Part shown: positions 56,354 to 64,000 of the stretch, one piece after another
Numbering within the stretch: position 1 is the first letter of the stretch
Layout of the letters: each line of letters opens with the position of its first letter
Assembly: GCA_023053575.1 (NCBI GenBank)
Contig: JAKZAP010000003.1
Location: forward strand, 6,982,561 to 7,046,560
Direction of reading: 5' to 3'
DNA: 64,000 nucleotides
Source: Branchinecta lynchi
Lineage: Eukaryota; Arthropoda; Branchiopoda; Anostraca; Branchinectidae
Translations under genes and position numbers: made by a program
The notes under the pieces: model-generated
Databases searched by the model: none
What the model was told of the DNA's origin: nothing
The model's input: the letters and a program-made list of their open reading frames with translations, nothing else

Positions 56354-57950
56354 AAACTTTAATGTGAACAGTGCAGTTTTGGGCTAAAGTAAAGATAGAA
56401 TGAAGATCCGAAAATACCTACTGTATTGGCTATTCAGGTGTTTTGGGGTGCCATTAATTACCTACTTTACCTGACTATGGCTAACTGGTAGTTAGATTTA
56501 CCATTAATTACCTACTTTAACTGACTATGGCCAACTGGTAGTTAGATTTAGACGCAACAAGTGCTTCGAAATCCCAAAGCCCAATATCAACAAACATTCA
56601 CATAAACATACCTCTACCGTAAATTGGCAGTAGTAGTCAAGAACCTGCTCAAGTTCTAACTACAGTAGAGGTATGCTTATGTGAACAGTTACTTCAATAA
56701 TGTGGACACTGCAATTATGGGCTAAACTGTAGTCTGAAGATCCAAGATACTGTACTGATACCTGCTTTGGCTAACTGGTAGTTAGCTTTAGACACAGCAA
56801 GTGCACGAAAATGGCAAAGTCCGAAGTCATCAAACCAGTCTAGTACACTAGCCCCATTTCAGGCACTGTGCTCAAACGTCTAGCACCATGCCTGGGTGCT
56901 AGACGTTCAAGCACTGTACTTTGGATTTCATGTATTGTGCATGGATTTCAGTATACAGTGCATACAGAAAAAACACAGTTTCTGTCATCACAACTGAGCA
57001 CCGGCTCGGACAGAGCTGAAATTACTACTATGAATTAGAGAAATCAAAGACAATCCTTTATATATTTTTCACAACAAAAACAAAAGGGCTCTCATGATGA
57101 TGGAGATGAAAAACCTAACAGCACCCTATCTATTTTCCATGTATTTTCCCTATCTATTCCCCAAGAGCCAATATTCTGGTTGGCTGCTAGGTAGAAAAAG
57201 CTGAGGCACAGGACACTTTGCATGCAAAACCCTTGACTATTTAGAAAAGGAAATGAAGTTTTTCACATCTGTCGTCAGCTGAGCCCTTTTGTTTTTGTTG
57301 TTAAAAATATATAAAGGATTGTCTTTGATTTCTCTAATTCATGGTAGTAATTTCAGCCCTGTCCGAGCTGGTGCTCAGTTTGTATGACAGAAACTGTGTT
57401 TTTGATGTATGCACTTTATACTGAAATCCATGCACCATACATGAAATCCAAGGTACAGTGCTTGAACGTCTAGCACCCAGGCATGGTGCTAGTCGTTTGA
57501 GCACCGTGCCTGAAAAGGGGCTAGTGTACTAGACTGTCAACAAACGTTCACATAAGCATACCTCTACCCTGCCTCTACCTGATTAAAAAATGTTGAAGCT
57601 TATACTTACCATGCTTCAACAGATACTGCTCAAGACTTAAATTCAAATTTTTGAAGCACCGTCGAACTATGATCAATGATATTTTTCTGAGGTAATATCA
57701 GTGGCTCACTGTTCATGCTTGTAGTAACCATTCTCTGCTTTATGAATATCTAGTCGGAGTCCCCGACTAGTCCCCATTTTGCGATGATGAACGAATTAAA
57801 GCGAAGCCAGACCGGTTCACGAATTTGAATTTTCTGCCAAAGTAAGAAATTTTTCTTTTTGCCAGTTGCTCGTCTGCTAACTTCTCGACTCTAGTGACGC
57901 CACCGTGACGTCATGCTTCTGCGGAATTCCGCTACAATTGAGTCGACACC
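56354..57950 (-). repeat. Right long terminal inverted repeat
   Basis: Reverse complement of 48112-49728, ending GAGTCGACACC directly before the CTTTCCAA duplication. It contains the same nested foldback. Confidence 0.85.
56836..57536. mobile_element. Nested foldback element (right arm)
   Basis: Same ends as the left-arm copy (CAGTCTAG...CTAGACTG), flanked by TCATCAAAC and TCAACAAAC, the reverse complement of the left-arm duplication with one change. It sits at the identical site in the opposite arm. Confidence 0.8.
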
Positions 57951-57958
57951 CTTTCCAA

Positions 57959-58547
57959 CAGTAACAAGAAATTCATCTGGCTTTGCCTTTAGGTTTATCA
58001 GTGGAATTGCATCAAACGGGAAAAGCATCCAACGCTTACAGAAGGTGACTTTGAGATTTTGGTTCTATTAAAGTATCAGTCCAAGTTAGATTTTCACAAC
58101 TGACCTGGTTTTACACAACTCAAATGGTGCAAATAATAGCAAGGTATCCTTCTGAGTTAGTTCTTCCAGATTTACAGGCTTCCTGTCAGTTGCAGGTGAT
58201 TGGGGGCAGGGTCAGGGCAGGGGTGGCCAAAAGGGGGCTGGAAGGCTGCTGGAAGGGGACCCCACCGCACCCTGCCTTATGCTAAGAGGCTAAGTTGTAT
58301 CAGTCAATTGACCTTGCCAAGGTCCAGGCTGGGTCCAGGTCATTCATTTTAACCAAAAAGAATCCAAGTTGTTTAATTTTTGTTTTATTTTGGCTCTTCC
58401 CAGCTAAACAGTTGTAAACTCATCCCTAACCGGCTGCTAACCAGGTCGTTTAAACCAGGTTTCATAAGCCGAATAGGTCGAAGACATGATTCATGGTGGG
58501 AGCAGGGTGTTAGCAATTCGGCTACCTGTTCTACTCCCATTAGTCCA
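57959..58547. other. No gene seen
   Basis: Unassigned intergenic DNA; a CCAAGGTCCAGGCTGGGTCCAGG word near 58317 is the only notable repeat. Confidence 0.35.
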
Positions 58548-58555
58548 GTCTTCCA

Positions 58556-58868
58556 CAAATCCCTGATTTTTGGATACCCTATGCCAAACGCTGGATATCT
58601 CTAGCATTTGGCATAGCCTATGCCTAACGCTGGATACCCTATGCCAAACGCTGGATACCTGTTTCCAATGAGATATTGATGATTTGATGAAGCTCTGAAA
58701 TCAACCAATCAGAATTAACCTATAGTGAAATAGGTCAGGGTTAGAGTACCAACAAGTATCCAGAGTTTGGCATAGGGTATCCAGCGTCAGGCATAGGCTA
58801 TGCCAAATGTTAGATATATCCAGCGTTTGGCATAGGGTATAAGAAAATCAGGGGTTTGTGGTAGACTG
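58556..58868. mobile_element. hAT-type MITE with perfect 8-bp TSD CATTAGTC
   Basis: Inverted ends CAGTCTTCCACAAA / TTTGTGGTAGACTG, arms of about 110 bp built from GGATACCCTATGCCAAACGC words, and CATTAGTC at 58548-58555 and 58869-58876. Length 313 bp. A CAG terminus and 8-bp TSD indicate hAT. Confidence 0.88.
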
Positions 58869-58876
58869 CATTAGTC

Positions 58877-59540
58877 CCCGAAGTTGCGCGGAAAGTCGGC
58901 GGTGTGGCGCCGAAAATAACTCAACAGGCCACCACCAAAAACTTTTTGGCGCGCTGCCGGTAAAATTCTGACGCCGAATATTCTTAAGTGATAAGTATCT
59001 GATTTTCTGTGCATGGAGCTTTATCCTCCCAAGGCTCCAGGTTGTTGTTCTGTTTTTGTCACCAGCGTGCGCTAACAGAAAGAGTCTTTGCTTCTGGCGG
59101 CAGTGCAGGAATGACAATTTCTGCCCAAAATTGTATGTTGGCTTCAAACCGTGTAAACAAAGAGTGAAATACCATTTGTGCTGCCTGTCGGTTGTCCATC
59201 TTTCCAACTTTAGTTAGTTCAGATACTTCCAGACAAGCTAGGACGGTATCACTTGTCATTTCTTCTGGACATGGGGGGGGGGGTATTTAATTGAACGTTG
59301 GCAAACCTTGGACGTATGGAGGATTCCAGATTCCCTAGGAATACCCTCGATGTCTCACTTTGCTGATTACGGCATTTCCATACAGGCTATAGGTCTACGA
59401 AGGACTATAAAGGAACCGACTGATACTCACCGAAACCTTCTTTTCCGGATCCGACCATCCGTGTATAGGTAGGGGAAGGAGGAATCCGGGACCTTGTGAA
59501 CTGTGGACGCAAAACTTGTCAAAAATTTTGGGCCGGATGA
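58877..59540. other. No gene; repeat J fragment at its end
   Basis: 58877-59260 has no supported gene despite a 119-codon minus-strand frame. A G-run lies at 59274-59282. 59440-59530 (CCGGATCCGACCATCC...GAATCCGGGA) belongs to repeat J. Confidence 0.4.
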
Positions 59541-59559
59541 CTAAAATTGTACAAAAATT

Positions 59560-60090
59560 GTTCGGTATTTTCTACATATCAGAAGTATTCGATATATTTG
59601 TGCAGATCCGGTAGTTATACAGAATCCCAACTAGGCTATCGGTACAAAACTATTCGGTATAATGATCGGGATTCCTTATAACTAACAGTATTCGGCACTT
59701 GTCTCGAATATGGTGTGAGAATTTACTGAAATTATTTGGTAATTGTTCGATGCAAGAACTATTCGGTATATTTAGTGAGATTGGGTAGTTATACAGAATC
59801 CCGAATAAGCTATTGGTCCAAAATTATTTGGTATCATGATTGGGATTCGGTAATTTATTCGTTATAATTTTCAGGATTCGGTAGTTACCACAAATCCCAA
59901 CTTTTGTTCCAGTTTCGACGCAATTATACCAAATTTGAATATTATTCGGTAGTCTTTTGATACCAAAACCAGTCGGTATAATAACCGGTGTACGGTAGTT
60001 ATACAGAATCCCTAACATGCTATCGGTCTAATCTTAATAACTGGGATTCTGTAATTTATTCGGTATAATTGCCAGAATTCGGGAATTACC
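59560..60090 (+). repeat. Degenerate tandem repeat, about 180-200-bp period
   Basis: GGTAGTTATACAGAATCCC followed by a GCTAT(C/T)GGT word occurs near 59610, 59785 and 59996, with ATTCGGTATAAT words between. Non-coding. Confidence 0.6.
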
Positions 60091-60289
60091 AAGAACCTCG
60101 AAACTCGGAACAATTCGAATGAAGCACTAAGCAGATAAAAGGACTGATCTATGATTTCACCAATATACCTCACTTTTATCTTGGATCCCAAAAAGAAGAT
60201 CTAATCATAAATGTTTCGAAAATTTCCCATGCGACGGAAGGGCGCGTCTTTTGACTTGGGTTTTAAGCCAGTTTTAGGGTGGGGATTTC

Positions 60290-60660
60290 AAAACATTAAA
60301 AGCTAGAATCTGCGTGGATATAGTTATGGATGAGGATGGAGATTTGAAACATTAAAAGCTAGAATCTGGGTGGAAATAGTTAAATTTGGCATGAAAAAGT
60401 TAACTTTAAAAAAATATCGCCTGCGGCGCTCACTTTATGTGACCATGGGTAGTATTTACTAGACTACAGTAGCTGCTGCTGCCGGAACGTCGCTCCATCC
60501 TTTTTCTGGAGCTTCTTAGAGTCTCGGTACTTATTCCACGGCGAATGATAGAATTTGTAGGAGTTAAGCAGTTAAGTTTTAGCCATTTCAAAAATGTTCG
60601 CCTGCGGCGCTCGATTTTATTTTTTCTTGCGTATAATAGATAGAAGCTGTTGCTGTAATC
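60290..60660 (+). repeat. Short direct duplications
   Basis: AAACATTAAAAGCTAGAATCTG occurs twice (about 60291 and 60348), and CGCCTGCGGCGCTC twice (about 60418 and 60600) with similar left flanks. No gene is seen. Confidence 0.5.
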
Positions 60661-62096
60661 GTGCCCGGCAATATATTCTCCAAGTGGGCTTCGTCCAAAC
60701 GCCGCCTAATACTTGGCCTATCGTCTTTCATGCTGCCCTTTAATGTCCCTCTTCCTCCGTAATCCTTTCTGTTCCATAATTGAAAGCTCGAATTCTCTGT
60801 TTCTAGGATTCGGTACAATTTTTGGGAGATTCGATAAAATTTTGACTCTGACCCCTCCCACAAAGAAAACGCACTTGCGACGCCCCTGCATCCGGGTCTA
60901 TGACTTGCGTGCCGTCCCACTTTCATACTCTCTTCTTTTGGTCCCTATGCGTATCACAAAGTTTCCAGAACCTTCCCCCCTCCCCCCGTGCTCACATGCG
61001 AGTCAGACACATCAATAGCAAAGTTAAGGCATTTGCTCCTATTACCCACCGACTCACTCGAATGTAAGCCCTTCCGCTTCCTGGACCCGTTACCTTTGCA
61101 AAATCCAAGTTTCGTACCAATCCCTCTATCCATTTGTCTCCTATGCATCTTGCCTGGCCCCCCCCCCTTCCATCCCTCCATCGGATTTGATTCGGACCCG
61201 CAAATGTTTCATCGAAGGCACTTACTACTGAACACGTTTTCCTTGAATCGGAGAATAATCGGAAATTTTTTGGTGACACCCAACTTCCTTTGAAGAGAAC
61301 GTAACCGGTCTGGACCTCAAATTAACATAGCCTATTTATGTTCCATGACCTTTGGCATGTTAAACAATTTCCGAGCCTCCCTCTCCGCCACCACCAAAGT
61401 CGAATGTGATTCGGAGAATTTAATGTCGCATCGACGGCATTTGTTTTTATGAACCACCAAGTTTCTGCCGAATCGAAGTATCAGGAAAAATCCGGCACCT
61501 TCCGGCACGCCCCTTCCAGCTTCCCAAACCGAGGCTAGATTCGGTCTTGACTTCAAAATCACATCTGATCTTTGTACCGTGAAAGTTCATCCCAATCTCA
61601 TATTCCTTTGCAACGAATGTTTCAAAATTGTTCGCATTTTACCAAATGGAATGCCTATATTCCATTGCAAACCCCCTCGCCCCCCCATAGTCGGATACGG
61701 TTCGGATATATGAACGGAATGTTGCTCTGCTCCTTTGAATCGGGTCACAGAGTCCCATATTCCCCCTTTCTCCACCCCCACACAAATGACGGATGTAATC
61801 CGGGCTGAGCATCCAGTCGGGATGTTAAGTATGTCAAGAAACGTCGTAAGCATGTCAACTGTCGTCGTCTTAGCTTACGTGAAAGTGAAACGGATGGATT
61901 ACCATTACCATCGCTATATGGCACTTGAACCAAAGACTGCAAACACTGACCTTAACAACGCTGACGATTTGTGGTGAAAACATTAAAAAGTTGTTGGGAA
62001 ATATAAAATATTTAAAAAATACTAAAAATGGAGCAAACGCCGATAAATCGGCGGCGCACCGCCACAAAAATTGGAGCAAAACACGGCTTCGGGGAC
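60661..62096. other. No gene; repeat J-like sequence in reverse
   Basis: Reverse-complement repeat J words (CCCCCCCCTTCC, CCATCGGATTTGATTCGGACC) recur at about 60965-60990, 61155-61195 and 61670-61700, each beside a C-run. Overlapping frames on both strands have no domain support. Confidence 0.45.
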
Positions 62097-62099
62097 TAG

Positions 62100-63929
62100 A
62101 GGCGTATTCACGCCGTTCCCCGAGGACTCCATTTGAGGAGTCCCCGCGTTTTTGTTTGTACCGGGGACTCAGTCCCCGTATTCTCGCAAGTCCCCACGGA
62201 CGGGGAATGCCCCGATTATCGTCACCATCATCAGAAAGGACTCCCTTTCAGATTCAGAGGGGAATCACTTTTTGGGATCCCAAAACGTAAGTGGAGGGAT
62301 ACCTATGACATCGCAAAAGGTGTCCGTCCGTCTGTCCGTCCGTCCGTCCGTCTGTCCGTCCGTCTGTAAGCACGATAACTCTCGAAGGGAATGAGATATT
62401 TTGATGAAACTTGGTGTGAGGGTTCGTTGGGTCGTCGGACCAGTCAAGTTCGTAGATGGGCTTTGTAGCTCTACATTTAGGGGTGGGGGAGGGGATTCAA
62501 ATTAAGGGACAAACAAAATATTTTGAAACAGCTAATGTGATAGTCGATTATGGTGTAAGAAGACATGCTGAACACGATGGTGAAAACCATTTTGTCATCG
62601 GACAAGTAGTTCGCCCGAATCCGGCCAAAACCGGAAAGTTTGTTGAAAGTAAAAGTTTTATTTGAAGTTGATTAGATGTTCGATTTAGGGGTAGGAAGAC
62701 ATGCTGAAGACGATGGTGAAAATTATTTTCTCGACGGACAAGTATTTCGCCCGGAATCCGGCCCAAACCGGAAAGTTTGTTGAAAGTAAAAGTTTTATTT
62801 GAAATTGATTAGATGTTTGATTGAGGGGTAGGAAGACATGCTGAAGACGATGGTGAAAACTATTTTCTCGATGGACAAGTATTTCGCCCGGAATCCGGCC
62901 CAAACCGGAAAGTTTGTTGAAAGTAAAAGTTTTATTTGAAGTTGATTAAATGTTCGATTTAGAGGTAGGGAGACATGCTGAAGACGATGGTGAAAACTAT
63001 TTTCTCGACGGACAAGTATTTCGACCGGAATCCGGCCCAAACCGGAAAGTTTGTCAAAATTAAAAGTTTTATTTGGAGTTGATTAGATGTTCGATTTAGG
63101 GCAAGAAGACATGCTGAACACTTATGTGAAAACAAGTTTTTACCCGGACATGTAGTTCGTCCGGAATCCGGCCAAAACCGGAAAACTGTTGGAAGTCAAA
63201 GTTTTATTTCTAGTTGATTAGATAAGCGATTTAGGGGTAATAAGAGATGCTGAGTCCCTGTGTGACAATCATATTTTACCCGGACATATAGTTCGACCGG
63301 AATCCGGCTGGAATCGGAAAATTTGTTATAAGCTAAATTTCTATTTGAAGTTGATTAGATGTTCATTACTGGGGAAAGAAGATACCCTGATTTCGTCTTT
63401 GAGCTTTCTTTTTTCGCCGGACAAGTAGTGGAGTTCGGCCGGAACCGGGAAATTGGCAGAAGTGGCAGGAAGTTTTCGTCAAAACAGATATGACTTATAT
63501 GGGTAAACACACATGCTGAATCCAAATCTGAACTTGGTTTTCTCAGGTGATTAGCTATTTGGCCTTAATCTGTTTCTGAATTATAATTGTAAAAATGTTC
63601 AAGGAGTCTGGCGAAGACTGGGACAAGACCCAGTTGTCTGGATCAGATATTGAATTTTTGGGATCCCGTCGAAACCTTTGGTCTTGTTGCTGGTGTTGGT
63701 GCAATGTAAAATTAATTAGAAACAATCAGAACAAAGAAAACCAAAAATAAAGTGGATCCAGACCAATTTCGTCAACTGCATATTTATTTATAGAACAAAA
63801 TCCATTTTGATAGCATTCCCTGTGTTCTCGTTTTTTCCGTATGCGGAGTCCGCGTGGAGGCACTCCTTTTATTCTCGCCGTTCCCTTCGATTCCCCGAGG
63901 AGTCCTCGGGGAACGACGATAATACGCCT
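62100..63929. mobile_element. Repeat L, copy with TSD TAG, split by repeat A
   Basis: TIR AGGCGTATT / AATACGCCT, with GCCGTTCCCCGAGG internally at both ends, flanked by TAG at 62097-62099 and 63930-63932. 62100-62269 and 63693-63929 together correspond, in reverse, to the uninterrupted copy at 47289-47702. Repeat A lies at the join. Confidence 0.8.
62270..63692 (+). repeat. Repeat A, copy 2, nested in repeat L
   Basis: Nearly identical to 17338-18752 over its full length, from TTTTTGGGATCCCAAAACG through a longer (TCCG)n run (62322-62365) and the 137-bp units to GGGATCCCGTCG...GGTCTTGTT. Insertion into L gives independent evidence for both ends. No coding sequence. Confidence 0.85.
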
Positions 63930-64000
63930 TAGCTCCCATTTGGTTTGTATCTGTCTCACTTAGGTTTTTTAGATTTTAGCCAGTCAAAAGTCACAATTAC
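63930..64000. other. Window edge, nothing recognised
   Basis: Seventy bases after the repeat L duplication with no assignable content. Confidence 0.3.

Larger units (their letters stand above)
48112..57950. mobile_element. 9.8 kb element with 1.6 kb terminal inverted repeats and 8-bp TSD
   Basis: 48112-49728 is repeated in reverse complement at 56354-57950. The outer ends are GGTGTCGACTCAATTG and CAATTGAGTCGACACC. CTTTCCAA flanks the unit exactly at 48104-48111 and 57951-57958, the mark of a single insertion. Inside are a 140-bp tandem array, a repeat A copy, a repeat I copy, a family B MITE, a 517-bp tandem duplication and possible minus-strand exons. An 8-bp TSD with a GG start does not fit hAT (CAG/TAG) well; Merlin-type or an undescribed foldback class are options. 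No transposase was recognised. Confidence 0.8.

Noticed and set aside
58848..59259. Minus-strand frames of 119 and 66 codons
   Set aside because: They overlap in different phases, partly cover a MITE arm and contain no recognisable motif.

Overview
This is eukaryotic, almost certainly animal, genomic DNA: spliced exons with GT-AG introns, a TATA/Inr-type core promoter, a Ty3/gypsy retrotransposon, a degenerate LINE tail, a tRNA-derived SINE and many families of short inverted-repeat elements. The one recognisable host gene encodes a bZIP factor of the ATF3 type. Its DNA-contact motif (NKVAATKCR) and its N-terminal TPRTPEILN motif look most like arthropod Atf3 as I recall it, so an arthropod, perhaps a crustacean with large introns, is my best guess; species cannot be read from the sequence.

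Layout. 1-6396 is the 3' part of a Ty3/gypsy element: the end of gag, an intact pol entered through a likely -1 frameshift, a non-coding tail and a 3' LTR. 6.4-15.3 kb is repeat-rich intergenic DNA (a TTAA-flanked MITE, two copies of a 1.2-1.3 kb G-rich repeat, a short inverted-repeat element). The Atf3-like gene runs on the plus strand from a promoter near 15.3-15.4 kb to a stop at 38872, in four coding exons (15677-15899, 29190-29389, 31846-31953, 38483-38872). All three junctions keep frame and give a 306-residue protein. Its introns (13.3, 2.5 and 6.5 kb) consist largely of repeats, several ending within about 75 bp of an exon. 39.2-48.1 kb is again intergenic repeat DNA.

48112-57950 is the most striking structure: a 9.8 kb unit bounded by about 1.6 kb inverted repeats and flanked by a perfect 8-bp direct repeat, with a 0.7 kb foldback element nested at the same site in each arm. 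Its interior holds other repeats, a 517-bp tandem duplication and possible spliced coding fragments on the minus strand. 58-64 kb contains an hAT-type MITE, degenerate tandem repeats and a 3-bp-TSD element interrupted by a second, nearly identical copy of the 1.4 kb repeat seen in intron 1.

How it works together. The Atf3-like promoter carries a CCAAT box, a CRE-like site and a perfect AP-1 site (which ATF/AP-1 proteins bind) ahead of well-spaced TATA and Inr elements, and the predicted leader has several upstream AUGs. This fits a self-regulated, stress-inducible gene. Everything else is mobile or repetitive DNA. Repeat boundaries were found by reading terminal repeats and target-site duplications by eye; superfamily names are inferences from TSD length and terminal bases.
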